From Bacteroidales bacterium UBA3834 (lineage in GTDB: Bacteria > Bacteroidota > Bacteroidia > Bacteroidales > P3): DNA of 25,575 nucleotides. Both the position numbers and the translations under genes were made by a program. Position 1 is the first letter of the stretch. The number at the start of each line of letters is the position of its first letter. The notes beneath the pieces are model-generated. The model was not told the DNA's origin and searched no databases. It saw only the letters and a program-made list of their open reading frames with translations. Shown here in pieces: positions 15,228 through 22,469 of this stretch. Location of the stretch: contig DGIA01000004.1 of NCBI GenBank assembly GCA_002392965.1, positions 1 through 25,575 on the forward strand, in the 5' to 3' direction.

Positions 15228-15683
15228 TTATTCTGTAATTGTTATCTTTTCTATTAAATCACCCGGGCGTATTTGGTCGATGACAGGCCAATCCTGCTCC
15301 TCAACACGTCCGAAACAGGTGTGCACACCATCGAGATGCTGGGTGTTCATGCGGTTGTGGCAAATGAAGAACTGGCTTCCCCCTGTGTCCTTGCCGGCAT
15401 GGGCCATACTCATCACCCCGCGGTCATGACGCTGCCGGGGGGCCGACGTCTCGCACTTGATGGTCCATCCGGGGCCGCCGGTGCCCACTCGCGGGTCGCC
15501 AAGATTGCGGCTGTATGGGCAACCTCCCTGGATGACAAAATCAGGAATGACTCGGTGGAAACGCAATCCATCGTAGAAGCCCTCTTGGGCCAGCTTGACG
15601 AAATTGGCCACAGTGTTGGGCACTTCCTTGTCGTAGAGATACACGTGCATCGTGCCTTTTGCTGTCTTGATTTCTGCTTTCAT
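15228..15683 (-). CDS. Cyclophilin-type peptidyl-prolyl cis-trans isomerase
   Basis: A 151-residue cyclophilin without signal peptide, so cytoplasmic. Active-site residues are present: RFHRVI (Phe42, Arg44), FVIQGG, MSMAHAG and GSQFFI. It accelerates proline isomerisation in protein folding. I chose the ATG at 15683 because the product then begins MKAEIKTAKG, the usual cyclophilin start. An upstream TTG at 15722 would add 13 polar residues with no family counterpart. It is the first gene of the minus-strand unit ending at 9248. The divergent gap of 201 bases to the DHH gene must contain its promoter, but I cannot find a clear TAnnTTTG box on this strand. Confidence 0.93.
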   Translation of the reverse strand: MKAEIKTAKGTMHVYLYDKEVPNTVANFVKLAQEGFYDGLRFHRVIPDFVIQGGCPYSRNLGDPRVGTGGPGWTIKCETSAPRQRHDRGVMSMAHAGKDTGGSQFFICHNRMNTQHLDGVHTCFGRVEEQDWPVIDQIRPGDLIEKITITE

Positions 15684-15831
15684 ATTTTCTGTATGTATCG
15701 TCTTACTCTCTTTTGTACTCAATTAACATTGGAAATTGCATTTTATTGTGTGAAATGTTAAATTTTTTTTGTTAATTACGGATGTTAAAAATAAATCATA
15801 ACTTAATATATTATAAATAACCAAATTGTTG

Positions 15832-15839
15832 TATATTTG
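15832..15839 (+). promoter_or_regulatory. Putative -7 box (TATATTTG) for the DHH-FKBP-adk unit
   Basis: TATATTTGCAC matches the Bacteroidota TAnnTTTG element and lies 45 bases before the chosen start codon at 15885. There is no TTTG at the ideal distance upstream, so the -33 element is weak or absent. Confidence 0.5.
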
Positions 15840-15884
15840 CACTTGGATTGTAGCGCTGCCTAACGCTGCAAATATTTGAGCCAC

Positions 15885-16940
15885 ATGCAGATTGATTGCA
15901 CATACAAAGCCCTTTTCGAGGGTGGATGGGACACCGGCGAGGTGCGTACGACCATTTGTGGCGCGCACAAGGCGGTGGTGGTGGCACATACCAATGCCGA
16001 CGGCGACGCCGTCGGGTCGTTGCTCGGCATGTGCAGCCTGTTGCGCAACGCCGGGGTGGCGGAAGTGACGCCGATGCTCCCCGACGGCTGTCCCGACGAC
16101 CTGATCTGGCTGCCACACACCGACACCATCCTCAGCGGGCAATCCTGCCATGAGGCCTGCTGCACGGCCATCAATCGTGCCGACCTCGTTGTAGGAGTGG
16201 ATATCAGCGGGTTGGAGCGTACCGGCTGTCTGGCCGACTGCTTGCGTTCATCGAAAGGTGCCCGCATGTTGGTGGACCACCACATGTGCCCCCATCGCGA
16301 CGAGTTTCTCCTGGTGGTTTCCGAACCTGAGATATCAAGTGCTTGTGAGTTGGTCTATTGGCTAATGATGAGCACTTTCGGGTCGCAGATCTTCGACCGT
16401 GACGCTGCCACCTGTCTTTATACCGGCCTCTGCACCGACACAGGCAACTTCAGTTTCAGCAACGACCGGCAAAGCCTATACCTGGCCGCCGCCGACTTGC
16501 TCACCTTCGGCATCGACCCCATGTGGATCAACCGTTCCATCAAGAATGTCTTTACCGTACCCCGGCTGCGCTTCTTCGGCAGCGCCATAGCCCACCGGCT
16601 GACGGTCTATCCCCAGCAGCAGGTGGCCTTGATGGTACTTACCAACAAGGAGATGAGCAAGGCAGGAGTTGAAAGCCACGAACTGACAGGTCTTATCAAC
16701 GAAGTGATGAAATTGAAGGATATCGACTGCGGCATACTGATACGCGAGGAGTCGTGTTCCAATGGAGAGTTCAAGACACGCTTGTCTTTACGCTCGAAAG
16801 AGCATTATGATGTGAACCTGCTGGCGGGTGAACTCTTCGGCGGTGGGGGCCACAAACGTGCCGCCGGCGCCACCAGCACCAAGAGCTTGGAAGAAACGGT
16901 GATGATTGTCAAACAAAAACTCCATATTGAAGATTGCTAA
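15885..16940 (+). CDS. DHH/DHHA1 phosphoesterase (NrnA-like)
   Basis: A 351-residue member of the DHH family. It has HTNADGDAVGS (residues 35-45, first metal-binding aspartates), VVGVDIS, the name-giving Asp131-His132-His133 (VDHH), and in the DHHA1 domain GGGGHKRAAGA (Gly319-Ala325). NrnA-type enzymes degrade nano-oligoribonucleotides and dephosphorylate pAp; others in the family hydrolyse cyclic dinucleotides. Without PAS/GGDEF or membrane segments it fits the NrnA type. I chose ATG at 15885 over an upstream TTG at 15876. The 3' end overlaps the start of the following FKBP lipoprotein, so the two are probably translationally coupled. Confidence 0.93.
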   Translation: MQIDCTYKALFEGGWDTGEVRTTICGAHKAVVVAHTNADGDAVGSLLGMCSLLRNAGVAEVTPMLPDGCPDDLIWLPHTDTILSGQSCHEACCTAINRADLVVGVDISGLERTGCLADCLRSSKGARMLVDHHMCPHRDEFLLVVSEPEISSACELVYWLMMSTFGSQIFDRDAATCLYTGLCTDTGNFSFSNDRQSLYLAAADLLTFGIDPMWINRSIKNVFTVPRLRFFGSAIAHRLTVYPQQQVALMVLTNKEMSKAGVESHELTGLINEVMKLKDIDCGILIREESCSNGEFKTRLSLRSKEHYDVNLLAGELFGGGGHKRAAGATSTKSLEETVMIVKQKLHIEDC

Positions 16941-17448
16941 GTTCATACTGCCGTTCCTGTGTCTAATGACTATCGCCTGCCGTGAGGTACCCTCGATTGA
17001 CGTCGGTTCATCAACACAGGATGAGTCATTACAGGAGAAGATGATCGGTGCCAACCGCTTGATAGCCCAAAGCGAGGAACAACAGATTGCGTCCTATGTG
17101 AGCCGTCGCGGATGGCAAATGCAGCGCACCGCCGACGGAGTAAGGGTCATGGAGACCTCGTGCCCCCTCTCCGCCGATCGGGTGGAATATGCGGACACCG
17201 TGGTGACAGTGTACAACGTGGAGGCATTGAACGGAAAGCAGATCTACCGTAATGTGGCCGACACCCTGACTGTTGGGCGTCGCCGACCCACCCGCGGTTT
17301 TGACAGCGCGCTGCTGCTGTTGCACTATGGCGGCACAGCCCGTGTCATCGTTCCTTCCGAGCAGGCCTACGGCGTGGTGGGCGACGGCGGCAACATCGGA
17401 AGTCGGATGGTACTGGTGTATGAGATCGAGAAAATCAAGATGTTATAA
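16927..17448 (+). CDS. FKBP-type prolyl isomerase lipoprotein (GldI-like)
   Basis: A protein of about 173 residues. No ATG gives a signal peptide; starting at TTG 16927 gives MKIAKFILPFLCLMTIAC, a good lipoprotein signal with Cys18, preceded by A-rich sequence. TTG at 16906 is an alternative that only lengthens the n-region. A helical region follows (MIGANRLIAQSEEQQIASYV), then an FKBP-like domain (about 85-173: ADTVVTVYNVEALNGKQIY, then VIVPSEQAYGVVGDGGNIG and a final VLVYEIEKI). The order of segments resembles GldI, the FKBP lipoprotein of gliding bacteria, but several FKBP active-site aromatics are not obvious, so activity is uncertain. It overlaps the DHH gene by 14 bases. Confidence 0.8.
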   Translation: MKIAKFILPFLCLMTIACREVPSIDVGSSTQDESLQEKMIGANRLIAQSEEQQIASYVSRRGWQMQRTADGVRVMETSCPLSADRVEYADTVVTVYNVEALNGKQIYRNVADTLTVGRRRPTRGFDSALLLLHYGGTARVIVPSEQAYGVVGDGGNIGSRMVLVYEIEKIKML

Positions 17449-17484
17449 AATGTTCAGTAAAATAAAATAATGATTCATAAAAAC

Positions 17485-18402
17485 ATGAAAAAACAACTCA
17501 GATTGGCCACATTGATTGTGGCAGGAACGGCACTGCTGGCCGCCTGTGGAAGCAGTGACATGAAAGGTTTCAAGAAGACCGACGACGGCCTCTATTACCG
17601 CTTCGAGCAGCAGTGCAAGGACTCCCTTCAGGTTCAGGAAGGCGATGTGCTGGTGGGTGAGATGACCATCCGTCTCGACACCATCACCCTCCGCACCAAC
17701 GTCGGTATGCCGCAGCGTCTCATGCCCGCCATCCCTTCTTACGACGGCGTTCTCCACGAAGGCCTGCTGATGATGCACCGTGGCGACAAGGCCATCTTCG
17801 CCATCCCCGCCGACTCCATCGCCAAGTTCATGCAGCCTAACCAGATGCCCCCCATGTATGAACAGGGCAAGGGTATGAAATTCTACTACGAAATCAACCT
17901 CATGGACATCATCAGCAGCGAGGAATATGCCGAGGAGCAGGCCAACTACGAAGCCGAGATGCAAAAAGCCCGCGAAGCCGAACCCGAGCTCATCGCTGCC
18001 TATGTCAAGGACCACAACATCAAAGCACAGCCCAACGCCGACGGTCTCTATGTGATTGTAAAAAAGCAGGGTAAAGGCACCAAGGTGGCTGTGGGACGCC
18101 AGGTGACCATCAACTACACAGGCCGTCTGCTCGACGGCACCATGTTTGACTCCAGCGTGGAATCCAACGCCAAAGAAGGCGGCATCTTCCAGCCTGGCCG
18201 TCCCTATGAGCCCCTGAGCTACGTGGTGGGCCAGATGGGGCTCATCCGCGGTTGGGAGGAAGGTGTCATGGGACAGCCCGAAGGCACCCGGCTCCAGCTC
18301 ATCATCCCCTCGGCCATGGGTTACGGCTCGGCCGACAACATCCCCACCATCCCTCCCTACTCCACCCTCGTGTTCGATCTCGAAATCGTCAGTGTGAAAT
18401 AA
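17485..18402 (+). CDS. Double-domain FKBP-type prolyl isomerase lipoprotein
   Basis: A 305-residue lipoprotein from ATG 17485 (signal ending in ALLAAC, Cys21). An ATG at 17470 would add five residues and give a poorer signal. It holds two FKBP-like modules. The first (about 40-145) is divergent, with VLHEGLLMMHRGDKAIFAIP. A charged helical linker follows (SEEYAEEQANYEAEMQKARE). The second (about 195-305) is canonical: INYTGRLLDGTMFDSS, LIRGWEEGVMGQPEGTRLQL, IPSAMGYG and PYSTLVFDLEIV. The second is probably the active isomerase; the first may bind substrates. It would act on proteins in the periplasm or at the outer membrane. It lies 36 bases after the GldI-like gene and 35 before adk. Confidence 0.93.
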   Translation: MKKQLRLATLIVAGTALLAACGSSDMKGFKKTDDGLYYRFEQQCKDSLQVQEGDVLVGEMTIRLDTITLRTNVGMPQRLMPAIPSYDGVLHEGLLMMHRGDKAIFAIPADSIAKFMQPNQMPPMYEQGKGMKFYYEINLMDIISSEEYAEEQANYEAEMQKAREAEPELIAAYVKDHNIKAQPNADGLYVIVKKQGKGTKVAVGRQVTINYTGRLLDGTMFDSSVESNAKEGGIFQPGRPYEPLSYVVGQMGLIRGWEEGVMGQPEGTRLQLIIPSAMGYGSADNIPTIPPYSTLVFDLEIVSVK

Positions 18403-18437
18403 CCCCCCCGACACTAAAAACATAACACCAATCACTG

Positions 18438-18995
18438 ATGAAAAACATCGTCATTTTCGGAGCCCCGGGTGCAGGCAAAGGCACCCAGAGCGACTTCATC
18501 GTCGAGCACTACGGTCTCACCCACGTCTCCACGGGCGACCTGCTTCGCAAGGAAATTGCCGACCAGACCGACCTGGGCAAACGTATCAAAAGCATCATGG
18601 ACGCTGGCCAGTTGGTAAGCGACGATATCGTCGTGGAGATGATGGACAAAGCCATCGCCAACGACACCAAAGGCATGCTCTTCGACGGCTTTCCCCGCAC
18701 CGTGGCGCAGGCCAAGACCCTCGACCGCCTACTCGCCAAATACGAACGCAGCCTCACCTGCATGGTCCAGCTCGAAGTACCCAAAGACGAACTGATGCGC
18801 CGTCTGCTCGAGCGCGCCAAAATTCAAGGGCGTGCCGACGACAACGAAGTCACCATCAACAACCGTCTCCTGGAGTACGACAACAAAACCAAACCTGTCG
18901 CCGCCTACTACGCCGCACAGGGCAAGCAGCTCCTTATCGACGGACTCGGTTCCATCCAGGACATCGCCGCTCGCATCCGTAAAGCCATCGGATAA
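18438..18995 (+). CDS. adk: Adenylate kinase
   Basis: Adenylate kinase converts ATP + AMP to 2 ADP in the cytoplasm. The 185-residue sequence shows the P-loop GAPGAGKGT (8-16), the AMP-binding THVSTGDLLR segment, LFDGFPRT, and RADDNEVTINNRL in the lid region. The lid is of the short kind, without the zinc-binding cysteines of the long bacterial form. It is the last gene of the DHH-FKBP-FKBP-adk unit and is followed by a terminator. In many Bacteroidales adk precedes obg, as here, but in this window a terminator and a new promoter lie between them. Confidence 0.97.
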   Translation: MKNIVIFGAPGAGKGTQSDFIVEHYGLTHVSTGDLLRKEIADQTDLGKRIKSIMDAGQLVSDDIVVEMMDKAIANDTKGMLFDGFPRTVAQAKTLDRLLAKYERSLTCMVQLEVPKDELMRRLLERAKIQGRADDNEVTINNRLLEYDNKTKPVAAYYAAQGKQLLIDGLGSIQDIAARIRKAIG

Positions 18996-19019
18996 CCCCT
19001 ACACCACACACCCAACATC

Positions 19020-19054
19020 AGCCCAGCACGCCTCCGTATGCCGGGCTTTTTTTT
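19020..19054 (+). terminator. Terminator after adk
   Basis: AGCCC (19020-19024) pairs with GGGCT (19043-19047), with an additional inner GC pair, followed by eight T residues. It sits 25 bases after the adk stop codon. The stem is imperfect but the T-tract is strong. Confidence 0.75.
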
Positions 19055-19138
19055 CATCCCCATGCACCATCCCCTCCAACAACGAACAAACAACAAGAAA
19101 CCATTGATTATCAAACCATTTACTCTTTTCTCATTGGC

Positions 19139-19161
19139 GCATGCCTCACAAGCAGGCATGC
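19139..19161. repeat. Inverted repeat GCATGCCT / AGGCATGC
   Basis: Two perfect 8-base arms (19139-19146 and 19154-19161) flank a 7-base loop in the adk-obg gap. No T-tract follows, so it is not an ordinary terminator. It lies about 75 bases upstream of the putative obg promoter and could be an operator or an RNA hairpin. Confidence 0.45.
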
Positions 19162-19233
19162 CCTGACTGGAGGCGGCACAGGTGAATAATGTTAAAAAAG
19201 TTATCATTTCCTCTCGCAACTGATAATAATTTG

Positions 19234-19241
19234 TATATTTG
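19234..19241 (+). promoter_or_regulatory. Putative -7 box (TATATTTG) for obg-PAP2
   Basis: TTGTATATTTGCAAATT contains TATATTTG, matching the TAnnTTTG element 32 bases before the obg ATG. No good -33 box is visible. It agrees with a new transcript starting after the adk terminator. Confidence 0.55.
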
Positions 19242-19273
19242 CAAATTAATCTTTTCGTCAAAAACATATAGTA

Positions 19274-20263
19274 ATGACCTCGAATTTTGTTGACTACGTA
19301 AAGATATTGGTCCGCAGCGGCAAGGGCGGCGCCGGCAGTGCGCACCTGCTGCGAGTGAAATACAACGCCAAGGCCGGCCCCGACGGCGGCGACGGCGGCC
19401 GCGGCGGTCACGTCATCCTCCGTGGCACAACCCAACGCTGGACGCTGCTGCACCTCAAATACACCAAGCACGTCTTCGCCGAAGACGGCCAGAACGGCGG
19501 CGAGAACCTCTGCACCGGCCGCACCGGCAAAGACCAGATATTGGAAGTGCCGTTAGGATGCGTATGCCGCGACGCCGAATCCGGTGAATTCTTGGGCGAG
19601 GTAACCGAGGAAGGGCAGGAACTCATCATTGCCAAAGGCGGCCGTGGCGGCTTGGGAAACGACCATTTCAAAAGTGCCACCAATCAGACCCCACGCTATG
19701 CTCAGCCTGGTGAGCCCGCGGAGGAACGCTGGGTGGTCATAGAGCTCAAGGTTCTGGCCGACGTGGGTTTGGTCGGGTTCCCCAATGCAGGCAAGAGCAC
19801 CCTCCTGAGCGCCGTCAGCGCCGCCAAACCAGAAATCGCCGATTACCCCTTCACTACCCTAGTGCCCAATCTGGGCATTGTGAAATACCGCGACGACCGC
19901 TCGTTCTGCATCGCCGACATTCCTGGCATCATCGAGGGCGCTGCCGAAGGCAAGGGCCTCGGCTTGCGATTTTTGCGCCACATCGAACGCAACGCCATCC
20001 TCCTCTTCATGGTGAGTTGCGAGCAGTTGGAAATTGCGCAAGAATATCACGTTCTGCTTAACGAGTTGAAAAAGTACAACCCCGAACTGCTGGACAAGCA
20101 GCGCCTCCTGGCGGTGACCAAGTGCGACATTATCGACGAAGAGATGCAGAAACAGTTGAAGCGCCATCTGCCAAAGGGAGTGGAGACTGTTTTTATCAGC
20201 GCCGTCAGCGGTCAAGGTATCGAAGAATTGAAGGATAGGATCTTTGAGAAATTAAATGTATAG
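19274..20263 (+). CDS. obg: GTPase Obg (CgtA)
   Basis: Obg is an essential GTPase in late 50S subunit assembly and growth control. The glycine-rich Obg fold occupies about residues 1-158 (KGGAGS, GPDGGDGGRGGHV, KGGRGGLGN). The G domain follows, with P-loop GFPNAGKS (168-175), the TTLVPN switch, DIPG and TKCD motifs, and SAVSGQG at the end. At 329 residues it ends soon after the G domain and lacks a C-terminal extension; I recall longer forms of about 385 residues in Bacteroides and Porphyromonas. Two bases separate it from the PAP2 gene. Confidence 0.97.
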   Translation: MTSNFVDYVKILVRSGKGGAGSAHLLRVKYNAKAGPDGGDGGRGGHVILRGTTQRWTLLHLKYTKHVFAEDGQNGGENLCTGRTGKDQILEVPLGCVCRDAESGEFLGEVTEEGQELIIAKGGRGGLGNDHFKSATNQTPRYAQPGEPAEERWVVIELKVLADVGLVGFPNAGKSTLLSAVSAAKPEIADYPFTTLVPNLGIVKYRDDRSFCIADIPGIIEGAAEGKGLGLRFLRHIERNAILLFMVSCEQLEIAQEYHVLLNELKKYNPELLDKQRLLAVTKCDIIDEEMQKQLKRHLPKGVETVFISAVSGQGIEELKDRIFEKLNV

Positions 20264-20265
20264 TC

Positions 20266-20853
20266 ATGTTGGAGGCGCTTAAGAATATAGACACCCAATG
20301 GTTTCTGTGGGTGAATAGCCACCACTCGACAGCGTTGGACTGGGTGATGTGGGTGCTAAGCCAGCATTGGAGCTGGGCGATTGTGATAGTTTTGGCCTTT
20401 GTGATGCTTACGATGAAGCACGAACCCCGACGGTGGTGGATAGTGCTGGCGGGCATCGTGCTATGCTTCCTGCTTGCCGACCAAGGGAGCGTGCACCTGT
20501 TCAAAGATACGGTGTGCCGCCTGCGTCCCTGCCATGTAATCGAAAATGTACGTATGTTCCGCACCCACTGCGGCGGGCAGTACGGCTTTGTAAGCTCGCA
20601 TGCCGCCAACGCATTCGCCATCGCAACGTTCCTATTCTTACGTTACCGCCGAGGGAAAGGAGGAAACAACCGGCGTGCCATGATCGGCCCCATACTCCTC
20701 CTCCTGTGGGCCTGTGCCACCAGTTACAGCCGTGCCTACTTGGGCAAGCACTACCCGGGCGACTTGATCTGCGGGGCTCTTTTCGGTGTCCTCATCGGCG
20801 TGCTGATATGGCTGGTGACCAACATGACTGAAAAAAAAGTTGCACAAAAATGA
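20266..20853 (+). CDS. PAP2-family membrane phosphatase
   Basis: A 195-residue integral membrane protein with about five hydrophobic segments. All three motifs of the PAP2 acid-phosphatase superfamily are present: K80-x6-R87-P88 (KDTVCRLRP), the SSH variant of PSGH (Ser111-His112), and SR-x5-H-x3-D (Ser155 to Asp166, SRAYLGKHYPGD). Such enzymes remove phosphate from lipid phosphates, for example undecaprenyl diphosphate or lipid A, at the outer face of the inner membrane. It starts two bases after the obg stop codon, so expression is tied to obg. The exact lipid substrate is unknown. Confidence 0.92.
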   Translation: MLEALKNIDTQWFLWVNSHHSTALDWVMWVLSQHWSWAIVIVLAFVMLTMKHEPRRWWIVLAGIVLCFLLADQGSVHLFKDTVCRLRPCHVIENVRMFRTHCGGQYGFVSSHAANAFAIATFLFLRYRRGKGGNNRRAMIGPILLLLWACATSYSRAYLGKHYPGDLICGALFGVLIGVLIWLVTNMTEKKVAQK

Positions 20854-20859
20854 AACAAA

Positions 20860-20997
20860 ATGAAGAAAGTTGCGTTATTAATGACGTGCTTGCTTGTTTC
20901 TATCACAAGTGATAGAGAAAAGAAAATGTGTTATTCGAGCGTTCCGTCCAACGGACGGAGCGCTTGTTTTTTATTGGAAAAACATGAATCTGTTTGA
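20860..20997 (+). CDS. Candidate 45-residue leader ORF upstream of and overlapping the cvpA-like gene
   Basis: Six bases after the PAP2 stop codon, ATGAAGAAAGTTGCG opens a frame that begins MKKVALLMTCLLVSITS, with a signal-peptide-like start. It runs through a palindrome and a terminator hairpin and ends at a TGA 14 bases inside the cvpA-like gene. The downstream residues (DREKKMCYSSVPSNGRSACF) show no domain. It could be a regulatory leader peptide whose translation affects the hairpin, a decayed lipoprotein, or chance. No codon-usage or conservation test is possible here. Confidence 0.25.
   Translation: MKKVALLMTCLLVSITSDREKKMCYSSVPSNGRSACFLLEKHESV
20899..20916. promoter_or_regulatory. 18-bp palindrome TCTATCAC-AA-GTGATAGA
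   Basis: Two perfect 8-base arms around AA, about 70 bases before the cvpA-like start and just upstream of the terminator hairpin. The size and symmetry suit the operator of a dimeric repressor, but no regulator is identifiable. It could instead fold as a second RNA hairpin in the leader. Confidence 0.4.
20939..20972 (+). terminator. Strong terminator 11 bases before the cvpA-like start codon
   Basis: GCGTTCCGTCC-AAC-GGACGGAGCGC is an 11-pair stem (one G-T pair) with a three-base loop, followed by TTGTTTTTT. The T-tract ends at 20972 and the start codon is at 20984. It can end the obg-PAP2 transcript, but any cvpA-like transcript started upstream must pass through it, so it may work as an attenuator. 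Confidence 0.85.
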
Positions 20998-21508
20998 CAT
21001 CATATTGGCTATACCATTGTGCTGGCTTATCTTTTTGGGCTGGAAAAAGGGGCTGGTGTGCGAGGTAGCTATGCTGGCAGGTGTGTTGTTGGGCGTATGG
21101 GCTGCCATCCATCTTTCCCAAAACATAGCACCTCTGTTAGGGCTTGACAGCGGGAGTTCTGCACTGATAGCATTTATTGTCACCTTCTTGGTATCATTGA
21201 TACTTACATATTTGCTTGGCAAACTGATTGAAGGGTTGATGAAAGCGGCAAAGTTGAGTGTCCTGAACCGATTGGCGGGTGCCTTGTTGGGAGCGGCAAA
21301 AGCACTTGTGATACTATCGGTGTTCCTCAGTTTTCTGTTATTAATCGACAGCAAGGAGATGATTGTTAAGCCTGAAACGAAAGAGAAGAGCCTACTATAC
21401 CGCCCAGTTTCATCGACAGGCGACTGGCTGACGAAACACTTGAAGGATTATATAGAGGAACATCAGGAGGACATTAAGCAAGTGGTGAGCAAGGAGGTGC
21501 ACAAATGA
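20984..21508 (+). CDS. CvpA-family inner-membrane protein
   Basis: A 174-residue membrane protein with four hydrophobic segments and the family start MNLFDIILAIPLCWLIFLGWKKGL. CvpA proteins are linked to colicin V production, envelope stress resistance and biofilms; the molecular role is unclear. The C-terminal 45 residues are hydrophilic and charged, probably cytoplasmic. I chose ATG 20984; a frame from TTG 20894 would include the terminator and spoil the conserved N-terminus. It overlaps the tRNA-dihydrouridine synthase start by four bases (ATGA), and its final codons carry a perfect AAGGAGG for that gene. Confidence 0.88.
   Translation: MNLFDIILAIPLCWLIFLGWKKGLVCEVAMLAGVLLGVWAAIHLSQNIAPLLGLDSGSSALIAFIVTFLVSLILTYLLGKLIEGLMKAAKLSVLNRLAGALLGAAKALVILSVFLSFLLLIDSKEMIVKPETKEKSLLYRPVSSTGDWLTKHLKDYIEEHQEDIKQVVSKEVHK
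21491..21498 (+). promoter_or_regulatory. Perfect Shine-Dalgarno sequence (AAGGAGGT) inside the end of the cvpA-like gene
   Basis: AAGGAGGT lies 6 bases before the ATG at 21505. It is formed by Lys-Glu-Val codons of the upstream gene, so it could be partly accidental, but the spacing is ideal for the coupled downstream start. Confidence 0.55.
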
Positions 21509-22437
21509 TATTGGCTCCGATGCAGGGACTGACGGAAGTGCTGTTCCGGAGGGTATATGAAGAATGCTTTCCTGAAGCGGTAGCGCGTGCAGTGGCGCCT
21601 TTCTTGTCACTAACCCACAACCTGCAGCAGGCCAGCCCCCGTGCAAGAGCGTTGTTTCTACGAGATGTGCTGCCGGAAAACAACGAGGATAGCATCCCCG
21701 TTATTCCCCAGATACTTGGGAAAGAACCCGAAGAATTTGTAGAACTCGACCACATGCTATACGATCTCGGCTACCGTGAGGTGAACTGGAACATGGGGTG
21801 TCCGATGCGAGCAGTTACCGGGAAACACAGGGGAAGCGGCATACTGCCCTACCCCGATGAAGTGAGGATGGTGCTGGATGCAGTGGTGCCAAAGATAAAG
21901 TGCCAGCTGAGTGTGAAGGTCAGATTGGGACTGAGAGACAAGGTGGAGATATTCCGGATTATTCCTATACTTAACGACTATCCGCTGGCTTCAGTCACTG
22001 TACATCCCAGAACGGGCAGGCAGCAGTACGGCGGAGAGGTCGATTTGGAAACTTTCGGACAGGTTTTGCCTATGATAAAGGCGCCTGTTATTTACAACGG
22101 TGACATATGCACCGTGCAGGATATACGTCGGATTGAGACGCGATTTCCGGAAGTGGCGGACATCATGGTGGGACGCGGATTGCTCTACCACCCTACCCTG
22201 CCGTTGGATGCGGCTGGTGAGCAGCAGCCGGTGACCAGCACAAAGCATTTCATACGTCGGCTGATGGAAGACATCAAGGTGAAAATTCCCCACACCGAAG
22301 CGCAAATAAAAAAAACGAAAGAATACTGGGGATTATTGTGGAAATCGCTACCCATTAGCGAGATGCAGGCACGGGAAGTGTTGCGTGCACAAGATGTGAA
22401 TATTGTTGATAACTTGATTGAAGGTTTCACACAATAA
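21505..22437 (+). CDS. tRNA-dihydrouridine synthase
   Basis: A 310-residue flavoenzyme that reduces uridine to dihydrouridine in tRNA D-loops. Evidence: the MILAPMQGLTEVLFR start of the FMN-binding barrel, the catalytic Cys99 in VNWNMGCP, QLSVKVRLG, the VHPRTG motif followed by YGG, VIYNGDI, and IMVGRGLL near the phosphate site. The C-terminal part is the helical tRNA-binding domain. The target position (DusA, B or C class) cannot be decided, so no symbol is given. It is translationally coupled to the CvpA-family gene and followed after 32 bases by a TPR lipoprotein. Confidence 0.95.
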   Translation: MILAPMQGLTEVLFRRVYEECFPEAVARAVAPFLSLTHNLQQASPRARALFLRDVLPENNEDSIPVIPQILGKEPEEFVELDHMLYDLGYREVNWNMGCPMRAVTGKHRGSGILPYPDEVRMVLDAVVPKIKCQLSVKVRLGLRDKVEIFRIIPILNDYPLASVTVHPRTGRQQYGGEVDLETFGQVLPMIKAPVIYNGDICTVQDIRRIETRFPEVADIMVGRGLLYHPTLPLDAAGEQQPVTSTKHFIRRLMEDIKVKIPHTEAQIKKTKEYWGLLWKSLPISEMQAREVLRAQDVNIVDNLIEGFTQ

Positions 22438-22469
22438 AATAGTATTTTATAAGTTATACACGAAAGATT

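Noticed and set aside
15684..15722. TTG start for the cyclophilin, 13 codons upstream
   Set aside because: The ATG at 15683 gives the standard cyclophilin N-terminus; the extension has no counterpart in the family.
17443..18435. 330-codon minus-strand frame opposite the FKBP gene
   Set aside because: It is a shadow of a canonical FKBP lipoprotein.
20894..20983. Earlier TTG start for the CvpA-family gene
   Set aside because: It would translate through the terminator hairpin and place 30 polar residues before the first membrane segment.
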